Made by a program: the position numbers and the translations under genes | Part shown: positions 13,601 through 27,432 of the stretch, piece by piece | Layout of the letters: each line of letters opens with the position of its first letter | Numbering within the stretch: position 1 is the stretch's first letter | Notes under the pieces: generated by a model | The model's input: the letters and a program-made list of their open reading frames with translations, nothing else | Told to the model about the DNA's origin: nothing | Databases searched by the model: none | Source of the DNA: Gymnogyps californianus | Lineage: Eukaryota; Chordata; Aves; Accipitriformes; Cathartidae | Length of the DNA stretch: 64,000 nucleotides | Assembly (NCBI RefSeq): GCF_018139145.2 | Contig: NC_059486.1 | Location: 6,572,001 to 6,636,000, forward strand | Direction of reading: 5' to 3'

Positions 13601-15708
13601 AAACAGGAGATGTGAATGACAGCTGCCCAGAGCGATCGCTGGTCTACAGGCAACAATATCAGCGACACACTCTGGAGCAATACCACACCTTGCTATCTGG
13701 GTCCCTCCAAAAGTTCGAGATGGGGACCACTCAAACACAGTGCGCGGTGGTGCAGCTGACCTGTGGAGTTCCTTGGTCCCCAATTCCAAGAGGCAGGGAG
13801 TCAGCAAGAATGGCTTAAGTGCAAGTATGTTGTATATGATAGAGAATACCAAGCTACAGAGAACGCTCATGTAAAGACTAGAAACTCTCTCGCCTTAGGG
13901 CATAAGCCAACCACTAATTTCCTCTATGGGCAAGTTATTCCATAGTTGTTTGTTTTAGGAGTTCTTATACCTTTCCCTCAAGCATCTGGTGTTTGCCTCT
14001 CTTGGAGAAAGGATGCCAGACTAGACAGACAGATCATGGCTTCTTTCTGGTGTGGCGATTACTGCATTCTGCCCTGTTCCCCCCCTGGAAGGGGGAGAAC
14101 ACACTGGGGAAAGTGAGGAAAGTTAGATGGCAAGTTCCAATAACACACGGCCCCATTAAATAGCCTTCCCTCTCCATCTGGCCCTGCACAGTCATGCCAG
14201 CAGCATGCCAGGAGCACACAGCAGCACAACTTGGCCCTTTGCATTCTCAGAGTCCTGTGTTCCACTGCAGAATTTGGGAACAAAGCTGAGCAGGGCTCGG
14301 CTCTCACCCTGGAAGTCCTCACGCATGCAAGAAGCAGGATGTTCCCATGCAAGTAAATATGTTACAAAACCAGGGGACAGAGCAGAATTGTGGTCTGCAG
14401 CCCAAGTTAATACAAAATGCAATATTTAAAAAAAAAACAGATCGCACCAGACACAATGGTCCTTCCCCATCAGGCTAAATCAGTCGTTGTCCTATAGGAT
14501 ATGTGCCTCTAGAGCTAAAAAAAAGCAAAACACATCAAAGTTTACCTGCAAAACCAATTCCCTGCAACCTTTGAGTAAGTCAACCCACTTCAAGCAGAAT
14601 AGTAAGTACCTGTATCAGCCTATGAACTAGGGGCTTGGGATAGCATTTATACTTAAAATGGGCATTTGGCAAGGCCTCTTTCTTCCTTCTCTGGAGCCAG
14701 AAGGCTCCCAAGCTCCCCAAGACAACTGTAATCTGGGGAAACTTAGACCTGCCTTTCTACCTAAAAATTCTTCTCTCTGTTGACTTTGGCTCTGTGCCAG
14801 TTTAGCCTTCAATTCCAGGTCTCCCAATCTGTGTGTCAGCAGAAATTGCTAGTAGATATCTGTTCAGATTAGCTGACCAGACACTATCTCACTTGTGACC
14901 TGCTTCATGGATACCCTTCTTGAAAGCAGCCACTGCTGCTGCATTTATCCACTGAAGCCCTCATTTCCTTACTGCCCATCTGCTGCAGGGGAGGCAGAGC
15001 CACACAGAGAAGACACAAATAACTGACAGGGAAGACCTTGCCACACCAAACAATAAAAGCCAGGAAATCCAGAGCCTACACCTACCTAATGAATTTGTGC
15101 TGGTTTTTAAAAGCAGAAGAAGAATGTGGATAAGCAAACACAGATACAGTTGGATGACTTATCTAAGTTTAGACAAGCAGTATCTAAATAATGCTATTTT
15201 AACTTATTACTGTAACAAATACGAGAATTGATTTAATAACCTAATGTTGGTTTTGGACAGTAGAGGTCTGCATCAATGGACCAAGACACTAATTATATTA
15301 TCTTATCAAATCAGTGTATAATAATAGAACTTTTCTATGCATTGATGGAACTAGGCTTAGCTCTGCATCAGAAAATAATCCCTGAAAGACAGAGAATGAG
15401 ATGGTATTTAGCAGGAACTCCTTCTGACTGGGTGCATAGTCATTATTTTCTTTCATTTTCAAAATATTACTAAATATTATCTTTAAGGTATCGCATAACA
15501 AGAAATTTCCTCTGATAATCTTTTATTGCTTGTTATTTAACCTCCCTCTATCTTTCTGAGAGGTAGTCAATATAATTCTCCAAAAGACTTAAGTAAAAGG
15601 GAAAGAACTACTGGTACATATGCAGATCCATTCATTGTAAGCCTACAATAAAGCTTTTTCCATCAAGGTACAAGCAAAATGACTTGCTGACATTAACTGG
15701 CAAGTACT
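4626..15708. other. Long non-coding stretch
   Basis: About 11 kb without a recognisable exon, RNA gene or well-preserved transposon. The largest open frames (128-130 codons around 7.29-7.72 kb, on opposite strands of the same sequence) sit in a locally GC-richer patch and show no domain. A possible but weak MIR-like block lies near 12.43-12.47 kb ('cttaacctctccgcttcag'). The patch 5.25-5.85 kb is mildly GC-rich with a G/T run near 5.47 kb. Confidence 0.65.
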
Positions 15709-15878
15709 TTGCATTCATATGGTATCTTTCATCTACAGACTTCAAAGCATCTGACAGGAGGCAGGCAGGCGTTGTTTCTTCATCCACCCAAGGAAGAAGC
15801 TGAAGCACAAAGTGGCAAGTTCTCCCAGAGAAGGTAAAACCATTAGCAGAAATCTAAATTAACGGATTCCCAGTCCTT
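15709..15878 (-). mobile_element. MIR/CORE-SINE, antisense
   Basis: Reverse-orientation MIR blocks occur in order: 'atggtatctttcatctacag', 'acttcaaagcatctgaca', 'ggcaggcgttgtttcttcat', 'agaagctgaagcacaaagtg' (for '...gaggcacagag...'), then 'attcccagtcctt'. The order and spacing make chance unlikely, although each block is diverged. It is an ancient relic. Confidence 0.72.
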
Positions 15879-17261
15879 AAAAATGAACTACTTTGCTCCC
15901 AGTACAAATTACATGTGCACCAGAGAGCAGAACCGCCACTCACCCACACCCCTCTGAGAATTGCTAGGGATTCTTTAAGAATTTAAATTTCATTCTCGAG
16001 AAACTAAACAAACATGGAACACAAGCATACTCTTCTACACACAGGGAAATGATGGGGATCTGAAACCAATCCAAATCTTAAGTTCTGTAGCGCTCTGAGG
16101 AGGAGCGCTCCTTGGGTGAACCTGCAGAAGCACGGGTCTTTATTCATGAGGAGAGGAAGGGAAATCCTGCTACATAATCTAGCAAGTGTTTAAATAAACC
16201 TGTTCAGATGAAGATATCTCCTCTCCAGAGAAAACCTAGGACTGTAAGAAAGGTTATGGAAATAATTTTTAAAATGCCATCTTAAAGAGAGTAAGCCCTT
16301 GTTTCAGCTCTTCACCTTATTCTTACAACTGAAGAAATGCTGACTGCCTAGAGCACTCAAATGGTCAGCAGAAACTCTTTTTAAAAATAAATAGGGAAAA
16401 AAATCCCTGCACAGTGCTATTTTAAAAGAAGCATATGGATTCCTGTAAGTCTGAAAACAACAAACAAAAAATGATGCTGAGGCAATCTCTGGAGCAAGCA
16501 GTCTTTTAGCATTGGTCAAAGAGACTGCAATAGAAATATTTAAAAATGCACTCTCTAGTTATGAGATCTCTCATGGCTTGTGGAGGCGGATAATATTAGA
16601 GGCCACTAAATCCTAAAGTTTATTTTTCTTAAAGTTTTCACTTCAAATAAAGCTTTGTTTTAAAATGTATGGGGCCAACTGTTAGAGCATTGAGGTCCTC
16701 GTTATTAGCCAGCTAGAGCCCATGAATTATGTTTAGTGAGAAGTTTATTGGCTCAGTAAACACCATTCCAGTTCCCCTCACCCCTGAACTGTGGAAGCCA
16801 AACCAAGAGATATTCAATGCCGTGTTACCACTAGCACCAGAGCAACCATTATCTGATTATAGGCATTTTATTTTTTGTAAGGAATTTGCTATTGCATCAT
16901 TTAATACACGGAAGTCTTTAAATTTACCAAGGCAACACACAAAGAGTAAGTAACTGTTTGGTCCTGTTTACCATCTTCCGGAGCAGGAATATTTGTTTCC
17001 ATCTCATAGCTTTCCGAGTCCAAGCACTACAGAAATGCAATCCCTTGAACTCTTAGTAAGGCAGGAGTCTGGCAAGGAATTTAGAACACTAGCAAGATTA
17101 GAGTGGGCAACCGCAGGAGCTTTCCGATAAAACCATCCTATGGAGCCAGGGCAGAGTACAGGGTGGTAAGAAGTTGCATTTGTTTCCTCTTACTGCCACT
17201 TTGTCTCAAGGAGACTCATAAAAATGGGGTCCATTCTGTGTTCTGAGAGTAGATGGCCAGA

Positions 17262-17291
17262 GGTCAGACTTAGTCTGGTCAGACTTAGATG
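17262..17291 (+). repeat. 15-bp tandem duplication
   Basis: 'ggtcagacttagtct' (17262-17276) is followed directly by 'ggtcagacttagatg' (17277-17291). The first 12 bases are identical, which suggests a small replication-slippage duplication. Confidence 0.8.
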
Positions 17292-20200
17292 TTGCTCTTT
17301 TTAAGTTACACAGTCAAGAACAACTTACACCATTATGACTTAATGGGAGAGCTGGCTACAGCTCAGAGACAGTCCAGGTAAGATGCACGTGCATGCCCAA
17401 AATGGAGCTGGGGCAGACTGATGGGGCATTAGCAGTGCCAAGCATTACACCCGTTTGTGCACAGCACCAGGAACCCAGAGACTGAAACAGAAGGTAGGCA
17501 TCTCCAGAACTAGCAAGACTGACGTGTAGCTGTGCAAATCCAGAAGCAACTTCTACTTGTGTGGTTGGCTTTTTCCTGGGCACAAAGCTGTTTTGTCTGG
17601 TTACCTTTCACTGTCATGAGCTAACACCTCACATACAGAGAGTAAGCAATGATCAGTCAGTGTGCAGTAACTTGTTTGTGTGCTTGTTGTTCCAGTTCTC
17701 TGGAATAGCTAAAATACACCAGAAGACTGTACAGGGACTGTGTCAGTCCTTGAGGCAAGGAAAGTTAATTTACTTGGAAGAGTAAGGATGCAAAAAAGAG
17801 TGCTGTAATAGCAGTAGTCTGTTCTGGTAGCAAAGTAAACTGGAACTGTTCATTCCATCTGTTACACCACCTTGGCTGAATAATGCATCTCTTCGTGTCT
17901 CTGCTGCCTTTCTCACCTTTTGCCTATACTGTCCATTTAGACTGTGACATTCTTCAAGGAAGAGCTTGTGCTTGTACAGCTCCCAGTGACAGCCTTAGGG
18001 CTCTGCAGTCCCTAAGCAAAACAATGCTTTTATATAAAGCATTTGCTATAGACCAGTTTACATAACACCAACCATGAAATCTCATATTCTCGTGTAAATG
18101 CTTTTTCTGATGTCCTGAGAATCACGATGCCAGAATCTGTCCATATGACAGGGAAGAACCTTGGCAGTACAGATCCTTGATGTCCAACCTATCCCACAAG
18201 GATATGCCAAGGCCATATCATCACACCCATAACGAAGCACCTCTAGGGAGCAGGCACAGTTAAAGTCTTTCCACCCCAGTAGTGGTGAAAGACAAGATAC
18301 CCTTCTCTTTAAACTTAACCCTCTCCCTTCCAAAGAATGCCTGGAATTCCTAGTATTTCCCAGCAGAGACTGGAAGGCAAAGACTTGGCATGGGGCAAGA
18401 CAGATAAGAGCAGTTGCCTTCTCTAGGTTTTGTTAACTCTGCATAATTGCTTAGGGCATGTGATGGTTAGAGAGAGACACATACAGATCTGTCAGAGACA
18501 GACTACAAATCACTAGTGTAATTCCAGACAAACAAAATCTAGTTTACAATGTGGCTGTGGTATATAAAACACCTCTGTAAAACTACAGTATAATTCAACT
18601 GCTGCAGGTTCAATTTACAGAGTAATGATACAGCTTTCCCTCTCAAAGACTGCCATTTAGGATCACTAAGAAGTTGAATAAAGTCTTCGTTGTCTTCTGG
18701 GACACATGGTGAAGGGTGATTGTTGTTGGAAGCTTCTCTAAGCAAGTCACACTTAAATACCATGTTTTGCAAAAGGGCCCATATTGTCTTGCATGTGAAT
18801 TCAAGTTCCTTTACCAGTTTAAAATCTGGGTCAGAGCAATTTGTTTACATTTGGAGTCCTTTTCCAAAATTAATGGTATGTGGGACTTACAGTTGTAGAT
18901 ATAAGACAACCGGATAAACTGCTATTATCTGCTCTGCATCGTGCACGTACCATCTATAGTTTTCCTGCTAACCTTTGTTCACATGTACAACCCACTTCTT
19001 CAGCAGTTGCACATTCAGCATACTAATGATATTATTCTTGGCCATCCTGTTAAACTCACAGTATAAGTTAAATGCACAGTAGGGGGCCGTGCTGGATTCT
19101 CAACAGTTTTTAGATGGCTGCAGATTATAGCTGGCCAAGGGTGGAAGTTTTGATAAGCAGTCATGAAGTTGAGAGCTTTTCTATTCAAATAGGATGTTGA
19201 CTAGTGCTGACTCTATCTCTGTCACTTCTCTGGTGATAACTAGATTACCCAAAGGTACTATGCTTAGGGCTACATCAGACCACCACTTGGAAGCTCCAGT
19301 TAGTACTACATACAGCTGCCAAATTGCTTAGCTAAATTTCACACAGGGATCACACGGAACAACTGTGATGGCTGATGTCCTGTTTGTTTCACATTGCCAT
19401 TCAAGGAGGTACTTTTGGATTACTAATGCCTTGTATGACTTGGGTGCTTGCTATTTCAGAGATTATTTATTTCATGGTATCCTGACAGGCAGTTGTTAGC
19501 TGGATCCTAAGCCCTCAGCACACATGTTTAAGTCTCTCTGATCTGGAAATTTGGTTGGCCTAATATCTACTCAGGAGTCCCACCCAGAGCTAGGATCCTG
19601 CCCAAATTTATTTTGGTGCTTCTTGAAAGAAGAAAGACAGGAAGGAAGGAAATAAGAAAGAAGCCCAAAACCACAACACAAATTTGCAAGTTAAACTTAC
19701 TGACAGAACTGACCTGCAAAGTGCAAAACAATAACAGAGAATTATTATATTCACAGTTTCTCATAGTATTCCTCCAGGTACAGAATATCATATTTTCTTA
19801 ATACAAGCCGCTTTGGAGTGACAATCAATGAAAGACATTAAGTACAATAAAAATATTGGTTTTAGGATAAAAATGTGGTTCCTACCTTTGGGCTTGTAAA
19901 GGAAAACTCAGCAGAGTCTTACACTTCTTGTAGGTAAATTCTGAATTTTCATCCCCTTGTTCACAAGCCAGGCAGAATAAAAATATCCACCTACACTAAA
20001 CCAAAGGGAGCCACTCGTAACCCAGACACAACCACAACAGACATTCTCGACAGTCCTTGGCTTAATAGAACACTGCTTTGTGGTTATACCCACCACTAGG
20101 ATTTCATCTTGCAAGTTCTAGCACGTTTAATTTATTCCAGGTCATACATCAAATATAATATTAAAATTTAAGATGGCATTTGAGATTGAGACTTTCTTTT

Positions 20201-21514
20201 GCAGTGCAAGTAGAAAGAACACAGTTGGGACTGCGGGTGCATAAGCATATTAATACATAAACACAAACTTGTAGCCATCACTCAAGAAAAACAATTGGTC
20301 TTTAAGAGGGGAAAAAAGTTGTAAGAAGAATCAATTCCATTAAATAGCTCTATAAATCAATTCCACCAAAAATCAATGGGAAACTACATCCACAAGGTGC
20401 CAAGTAACTCCCACACATCAGGTGCAACTGTCCGTGACGGTGGCCATGCAGCAGCTCTGCCTGCCGGGGATTCAGACAGCCAAGGGCTGGAGCAAGAACC
20501 CCTGCATTGCCCACGCTGCCCTCCGGCTCCCTCCTACAGCACTTTCTGCCCTGCTTGCTCAGAGTGAGCTGCATGCTGAGGCCTCTGGGGAAAGCAACAA
20601 CATCACTCACTTCCAAGGCTTGCATATCTGTATGATGGAGCCAAAAGCAGGAGCAGACTCATGCTGCTCCTCACACAGGCCATGCAGACCCTTGCCTCCA
20701 GACACAGAGGTGGACAGTCCCTCTTAAAAGACAGCAGAGGAAAACTCATGTTACTTGTTAGAGCCAGGCATCCCACATATCCAGGTCTGAAATGAAGCAT
20801 GACTTTGGGATTTTCCAGCAGGCTTTGCACCACATCAAGTGTCCCCAAAGGGGAGCTGACTTATGCACAGACACGGGGAAGGGGGTAGAAGAACATTCAG
20901 GATGTGGGGCCCAACAGCCACCAGCATGCAGTAAGTCACAAACTGGTTAAACAAATGACTTGTTTAAGCACAAGTTCATGAGTTCCACATTGTGTCAGTC
21001 TTGACTGTTCAGTGACTTTCCAGTGACTGTGCCAGGCCACTGTCCTCTCACTTTCAAAGTGCAGCTCAGTTGCGTTTTCACATTTATTGGCTGTGGATGC
21101 CCCTTCAATGACTGGAGAAACCCTTGGGGCTTTCATTTTGTGCTGGCAGCTCTCAGATGACTTTAGAAACAAACCCCTGGGGCTTTTGTTCTGTGTGGCA
21201 GAGCAGAGCGGGCACAGAAGATTCTGGCTTTGTTAAAACCTGCAGAAAAATTCATGTCCTGTGTCTTCCCCTTCATGTGCTCCACGTGTGCTGTCATGTC
21301 TCTGGGCCTATTATAGACAAACACTATTTAAGAAATTCAGACATAGCATTTTTGCAACGGAAAAACTTGATGCGTTGGCCTCTGCTATTCAGCACTAAGT
21401 ACCAAAACCCATTTTTTCCTGTTGTAACTGAACGCCAAGCATAACTGAGTTCAGTTATTCCACAAGGAACACTCGTGTCTGGTATTATTCACATATATTT
21501 AAATTAGAGAAAGA

Positions 21515-21532
21515 GTGCGTGTGTGTGTGTGT
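21515..21532 (+). repeat. GT microsatellite
   Basis: A short alternating GT run with one GC step ('gtgcgtgtgtgtgtgtgt'). It is simple sequence, likely polymorphic. Confidence 0.9.
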
Positions 21533-21668
21533 AATAAATAATGATCAATTTAATGAGAAAGCTCAAGACTCTCCATGGCGGGGAATGAGACTTATCTACT
21601 GCTTCTCTCCAAGGCTCTGTGACCCAACTGCAGGAGGGATCTGATCTGCAAATTGCATCTTAGCTGTT

Positions 21669-21728
21669 GGGCCTGATCTGAGCAATAAGCACCCTCAACC
21701 TACTGATTTCAGTAGGATTTGAGAGCAT
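21669..21728. repeat. Fragment of an old sauropsid repeat
   Basis: 'ggcctgatctgagcaataag', 'caccctcaacctactgattt' and 'cagtaggatttgagag' resemble a widespread archosaur/turtle repeat with the pattern 'gcctgatc...gagcaccctcaact...attgatttcaatgg'. Its two halves tend to be mutually inverted, as here ('cctactg..cagtagg'). The family name is not recalled and the boundaries are approximate. Confidence 0.5.
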
Positions 21729-24460
21729 GTGATATCAAACCTTCCATCAGTCACAAGTTTCCCCTAGACATAAGGGCATGCAGTTCTGGAGAGCAAGACT
21801 TTGACATAGGCTGGAGGATTGAAGTCAAGAACAAGTGGGAATTGTACAACCAGAGGCTTCAATCTAACCACTGGTATCTAGCAAGACAAAGCAGCAACAC
21901 ATTCAAGTTTGTCTCTTTTGGAATATTCCTTAGAACTTTATCATATGACTCTTCTGCTCCAGAAGAATTAATCAAACATTAAGAAGTATACTAAGGGAAG
22001 CAGAAGGACATCGTCAGTAGAACAGCCGGAAGATTTTCCGGAAAGTCACAGTAGATGTTCCTCATTTCCCCTGTCCCTAAAAGCATCTGCAATGATACTT
22101 TCTTATTTACTGGGATATCAGTTTCATACAAGTCAGGAAAAAAAAGCTTTGTGCCAAGTGGCCTGCAGGTATTACAATAGGAAGGATGTTTGCAGAGAGT
22201 TTTGAAACACAGATCTTATTCTAAAGAGAGTCTTCATGCACAAACAGATGCTACACCAACACTTGCATGGATATAACCCTAGACTATTTGGTGACTCTCT
22301 GAAGTTCTGGAGTAGCTTACAGTGAAGAAATTACTATTACATTTATGAAGGACAGCCCAAAACATGGTGCAAAGTTTGTGTGGAAAGAGACAGAGAAAAC
22401 AGATAGGAATAGGCACAGCCCAGAGAATAAAGAGATTACAGTGATACAGCAAATATGTAGAAATGGTTGGAAAAAGCACGTATGTGCACAACTGAGGATT
22501 CTGGAGGAAGCAAAGAATCCAACAGGTTAGACAACCAAAGCATAAATCGAAATAAGCTGACACTATGGACTAAGAGTTGAAGCCAGCACAGGGATCTGAA
22601 GTGTCAACTTGCATTTAAAGATTATCATAGTTAAAATCATACATCAAATTGCATAATAGACAAATGAGATGAATTGAAAGATTAGTCTATGGAAATAGAC
22701 TCAGAGAGAGGATTGTAAGGATTTTTTTTTTTTAAATCCTACTCCTAAACTCTTCTATACTCAAGGAAAAAAAATCTTAAATCCCATTTCCTGCCACTAT
22801 AGGGCTAAAAAGTTAACACCATATTTCATAGCGGTTAACATGAAACAGGATTACTGTGCTGACTTGTTCTTAAAGAGCAAATAAATTCTAAAAACTAGAT
22901 TGGGAAGGAGGTAGATTTCTTTCTGCGGAATCCTCTGACAAGAAGCAGGAGGGAGAAAACATATTTTTCTCTAAGACTTCTGGGGATGAACAGAATTAAA
23001 AAGTCTGTTGCCCGCAGTAGAATTGATGTACTCTTCCAGTTGGACTTGTTTTGTTCAGTCATTCACTGTAGAGACTGACTTCATATGAATAATCGTGCTT
23101 TTCTTTCCTACTCGGATGAAGTGCTTACACTCTTTTCAATGAAAGCAAAAGAAATGCTTTGTTTATCCCTTAAACATTAAGTTTTTAAAATAAACCAGAA
23201 AGGTTGTATGAAGAAGATCCAATGACCCATCAGAAGGAATAACTTTTTAATGCCAGACAATGAACTGCCTCCTAAGAAAAAGAAAGATTCAAACCCCTAC
23301 CCAAGCAGACATCCCAGCCAGAGCCTTCTCTGACACGGCAGTCCCACAGTCTATCTGGGACTTCACTTTGTCAAAGCCTTTTACATGGAGAGCACCTAGG
23401 CAGTGAGCGTGTGACACACATCCAGCAAGACTTGTAATGTCTTGCCTGTTTTCTCTTGAGCCTCTGAACTGTGACCTCAGAGCAAATGAATCTGAGAGAA
23501 AATACATTAATCAGGCATTCACTCAGCCAGGCTCAGGATTTTTAAACCAGGGATCTGAATCAGCTCTATCACCTCCCACTTCTTTCCTGATACAATTAGT
23601 CAGCATCTGCCCCGGCAGCCAACCCACTGTCTCTCAGAGGGGGGGACAAGCAGCTGCAACTCCCTTGCCCACTGCCTACTTCCTAACAGGCTGCAGAAAA
23701 GCGGAGAACAGCTTACTGAACTCTGCCTGGCGAAGGTTAGCATCCCTTCCCTACGCTCAGGGGAAGGAGAGGAGCTGAGAACAGCTACCACTTGCAGCCT
23801 CTTTGATTCCCTGCTCCAGCCCAAGTGCGGGTTCAGACGTGTCCCAGCCACACCTCTCCCCACCTTGGGCCAAGGCCATGCCAGCTCCACACACCTGTTG
23901 GAGGCTTCCCCACATTTTAAGGGAATCCCCAGAAGGGGATTTGCAGGTGCTCCGCTCCCTTCAAAGAGTTCAGGCAACAAATCAGCCTGGGAAATTGGAC
24001 CCATAGTATTCGATGTGGCCCTCTGACCTTTTCCGAAATGTTCTCAGCCCACCAGGCTGGCAGGACTGAACTTTATAGCTAAGCATTTTGAAAGAAGCAT
24101 GTGCTTTTAAAATCCAGTTGAATTTTTCCTAGGGAAACTTTACAAAGGTATCACTAGTGTATCCACAGGAGTTTTGCAATTCTAGGTTACAGGTGATTAC
24201 AGCAAATAAACAGGCATGCAAGTCAGGGTCGGAAGCGGGCTTTTACTTAAAGCCCGCCTCACCAAGCACTTGAAAAATAAATAAACCCCCCAAGCAGTTC
24301 TGTTTTACCCAACAGCTATAAGGCTCCAGCCCCACTCCTCAGGCTGGATTGTGCAAGCTCTTACTCCAGCAGTCACACTGAGTTCAAGCAAAGTGCCTGA
24401 GTAAGCATTTGCAGAATCTGACTCCCCCCAGTCAGTTATCTATACTGCACCTATTTGTGC

Positions 24461-24530
24461 CTTGCATTGCAAGCTCTTTAGCCAGGGACATGGTCTGGAA
24501 GAATATTGTCAGCTGCAATGTGTTTTATTT
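24461..24530 (+). mobile_element. MIR-derived fragment, sense
   Basis: 'gcattgcaagctctttagcc' followed by 'agggacatggtctgg' resembles the amniote MIR-type segment 'attgtaagctctttggggcagggactgtct'. Only this part is convincing. The following 'tgtgttttatttcc' may be the continuation. Confidence 0.55.
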
Positions 24531-26219
24531 CCATTTATGGCATTAAATCTAATTTTTGGTGCCAAGTGCAGCATTACCCTTACAATGACATCTATTAGAG
24601 ACAGTTTCCCCTGAAGACTGTGATCTGACCAACAACCAGTTTGCACTGTTCATTTTTTTATTTTATTGCAAACCCACCGTGTTCATACTACCTCTCCGCT
24701 TCTTTAATTTGAAGCATTTTGTTAAAGAATAGTAAGACAGACACTGAATTACGGAAATCCCGCACCCTGGCATTACACTGACTTCACTCGAGATGCTGCC
24801 ATCCTTTCTTCCCTGGGGATTTAAAAAACTGGGAACTGAAAACAAAATTAAAGCAACAAACTTGACTGATTAGTCTCCAGTAATGTGTAAGTTTAGTAGA
24901 GGCAGACTTGCTTTCCCCGTGCCAGTGCAAGCATTCCTGATGGGCACCCAGCCCCTTCCCCCCTCCCAAGGCACAGAAGAGGGAGGGGTGGGACAACAGC
25001 ATGGCACAGCATGGAGCAGTTCTTATGGAAAAAAAATCTGCAAGTTCCCCTGAAATGCTGCGTCCTGCATGCCACAAAGGACAGCTGCTACCTTCTCACT
25101 TACAAAAACGTGACCCCAGCCAGTCAATCTACAGAGCTAATGCTGTCAGATACCCTCCCACTCACCACTTTTGATGGTCAAAGCCATTGTAATGAAGCAG
25201 CTTCCCCTCCACCTCAAAAGGGGATGTGCTTTGCTTTTGCTCCAGGAAGGTTTAGGGGGGGTGCTTTGGGTTTTGGGGGTTTTTTTTGCTTTTTGGTGGG
25301 GGTACAATCCAAGCTGTTTTAGACAAACAGAGAGGTGGCATGGGTCCATGTGTAACCATGGAGGAAGCAAGCACAAATAGGCAAATACTCTGAATAATGG
25401 CAGAGTAGATGCACATGGAAACTTGCTTGGACTCACCTGGACTCCTTTCCCCCTTTCTCGTCCAACCAGTTCATGGATGGGGAACATCCCAAGCCTCTGG
25501 CATATGGTATTAGATGCTCTGGGTATTAGGTAGAAAACTACTGATAAGTCTTTTGAAACAGTACAGCTGGCGTCATGTAGCCCAGGTCCCATTTCATATG
25601 AACTCTCAAAATTTGGAAGGGAGAGGGAGATTTTGTTTATTTATTACAAGTGAAAGAGAGAAACTGGGGTGCTTAACCAGTCATTTGCGTCTACTGGGAG
25701 TGGAAGCTGGTTTGTCTGGCTGTGGCCATGGCTTCTGTTCTGTTAGGGAAGAACCCTTGTGCAGCTTTCAGAAAGTCATATAAACATCTCAAAAAAGGTT
25801 ACACGAAGATACCAGAGACATAGCTTTAAGTCACAGATTACTAATTATGAAAACATTTTGAGATTCTTGGGTGGAAAGGATCTCTGCTGGATAGACAAAT
25901 ATTTTAATTCCATACTCCAGTGATCACTGTTCCAGCAGGACCCTTAAAATGTATTTTCCTTCCATGACTGTCTTCTGTTGTTAGTTACACCTCCGTGCAG
26001 CTTTTAAATAACAGCATGATTTCCAGTACTACAGCACTATCAAATGTACTAGTTTTCTGTGCATTTGGTTCCACTTACAAGACACTGAATTATTAGTACA
26101 GCATTCAGCTTGAAATCCTCTTGCACAATTAACAGGGTGAAATATTAGACAATAGCGGCTACTACTGTTATTTACTGTTCATTAAATGCTAATGGAAATT
26201 CAGCCCATCTTCAAAATAC
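24531..26219. other. Non-coding stretch
   Basis: No gene seen. The minus-strand open frame of 148 codons (25.15-25.59 kb) overlaps a G/T simple-sequence patch and shows no domain. A shorter one (24.78-25.08 kb) is similarly featureless. Confidence 0.6.
25251..25303 (+). repeat. G/T-rich low-complexity tract
   Basis: Runs of 7, 3, 5 and 5 G are separated by T-rich spacers ('tttt', 'tttttttt'). It is low-complexity sequence, marginally G-quadruplex-capable. Confidence 0.75.
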
Positions 26220-26336
26220 CATGCCCTTACACAGGTAGAGATAGAGAGGTACAGACAGATTAAATAATTTTTCCAGAATCAAACAACAAATCAGTGGCAA
26301 ACAAATTCTCATACTCAACTCTTTGTTTTAGCCACC
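26220..26336 (-). mobile_element. MIR/CORE-SINE fragment, antisense
   Basis: 'gagaggtacagacagattaa', 'ccagaatcaaacaacaaatc', 'agtggcaaacaaattctcat' and 'actcaactctttgttttagc' line up with the reverse MIR pattern 'gaggcacagagagattaa...aaggtcacacagcaagtcagtggcagagc...ccagtgctttagcca'. Divergence is high but the block order is right. Confidence 0.68.
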
Positions 26337-27214
26337 AAAATAGAGATTGTCAGAATGAAGGTAATGGCTTATAGTCCTCTCTCCGCACTGAGGTCACTTT
26401 TTCCCTCACTCAGGAGCTAAGGAATATCACTACGGCAATTAAACCCATCACTTACAAGTAGCAATCAGAAACTGGGAGACCCAGCACAACTGGGATAAGC
26501 CGGCTGACTACAACTACTAAAAAGAGGTCCACACTTGGGGAAATACCCAAGACATTCCTTCTCCAGAGGCACCATCCATAATAACAAGCCAACAGTCTCA
26601 AACACCTCTGCATCTGGGATGGATATGCAGAACCGCATACATTAAACTACTTTTCTTGGAGTTCACTTAAGAATGCTGCCAGCTTGTAAGCAGCAGAGTC
26701 AGTTTTGCTGCCAACACAGTTTTTACCTAGAGCGAACGGAAGTGCTTTTCCAAGAATTTCCAAGACTGTTGCGTCACACGGTACGCTGGCACTGCACCAT
26801 GCAACCCAGGGAGGAAAGACAAAAAAATACAAGCTGCTGCTCTGCACATCCTGAAAGGGATTATTTAGAGGCATTTATTTATTCCCAGGAGGAGACTGGC
26901 AGTGCAAAACAGACCTTCCAAAAAAACCCAGTGTTCACCACAGGGGAATATAGTCTCGTTAATATTTTCAGTGCTGTAGCAAAAAGTGAATAATTTTTAT
27001 AGCTGGCATGTTTCAATTTTCATTACAATTTTGAAAGCCTTGTTTGATAAAGTACAGTGGAAACTGAGAAATGTAGCATTTCTGAAGGACTGGAGAGCAA
27101 TCTTCTCTATTCTTCCTCCCCCCCAGTGGGTTTTGCATAATAGTAAAGCATTAGTCCTTTGGCAACTTCACCATTTTGAAGCTTTATTAGAATTATGTGT
27201 ATGATGACAGCATT

Positions 27215-27432
27215 TACAGGCCCTTGCTAAGGTCAGGGTCCCATTGTGCAAACTTTTAAATATGATGAGCATTTATAAGATAAATATACAAGACAAACCA
27301 AGGACATTGTATTCTCCATACTTTAAAGATGAAAACTTAAGTTGCTTAACTTCCTTCATGACCATAGCATGGAAAATTTAAATCAGTGATAGAAACTGAA
27401 CCCAGAGTTCCCTAGACCACAAGCTCACCCAG
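27215..27432 (-). mobile_element. Near full-length MIR-type SINE, antisense
   Basis: The copy reads, in reverse orientation, 'ggcccttgctaaggtcaggg', 'tcccattgtgcaaac', 'aagataaatatacaagacaa', then 'ttaagttgcttaactt', 'aatcagtgatagaaactgaa' and 'cccagagttccctagac'. This is the expected series from the amniote MIR-type 'caggaccccattgtgctaggcg...ttacaatct' tail through to 'gtggcagagctgggaactgaacccag'. At about 220 bp it is the longest SINE relic here. Confidence 0.68.

Larger units (their letters stand above)
15879..24460. other. Long non-coding stretch
   Basis: No exon or RNA gene recognised. It contains a 15-bp tandem duplication at 17.26 kb, a short GT microsatellite at 21.5 kb and an old repeat fragment at 21.7 kb. 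Two patches (20.40-20.72 and 23.56-24.00 kb) are GC-richer and open on both strands, up to 134 codons. Neither has a recognisable domain and both lack the CpG density of an island. Confidence 0.65.

Noticed and set aside
23437..24004. Overlapping open frames of 113 and 134 codons in a GC-richer patch
   Set aside because: Open on both strands from composition only; not CpG-rich, no domain.
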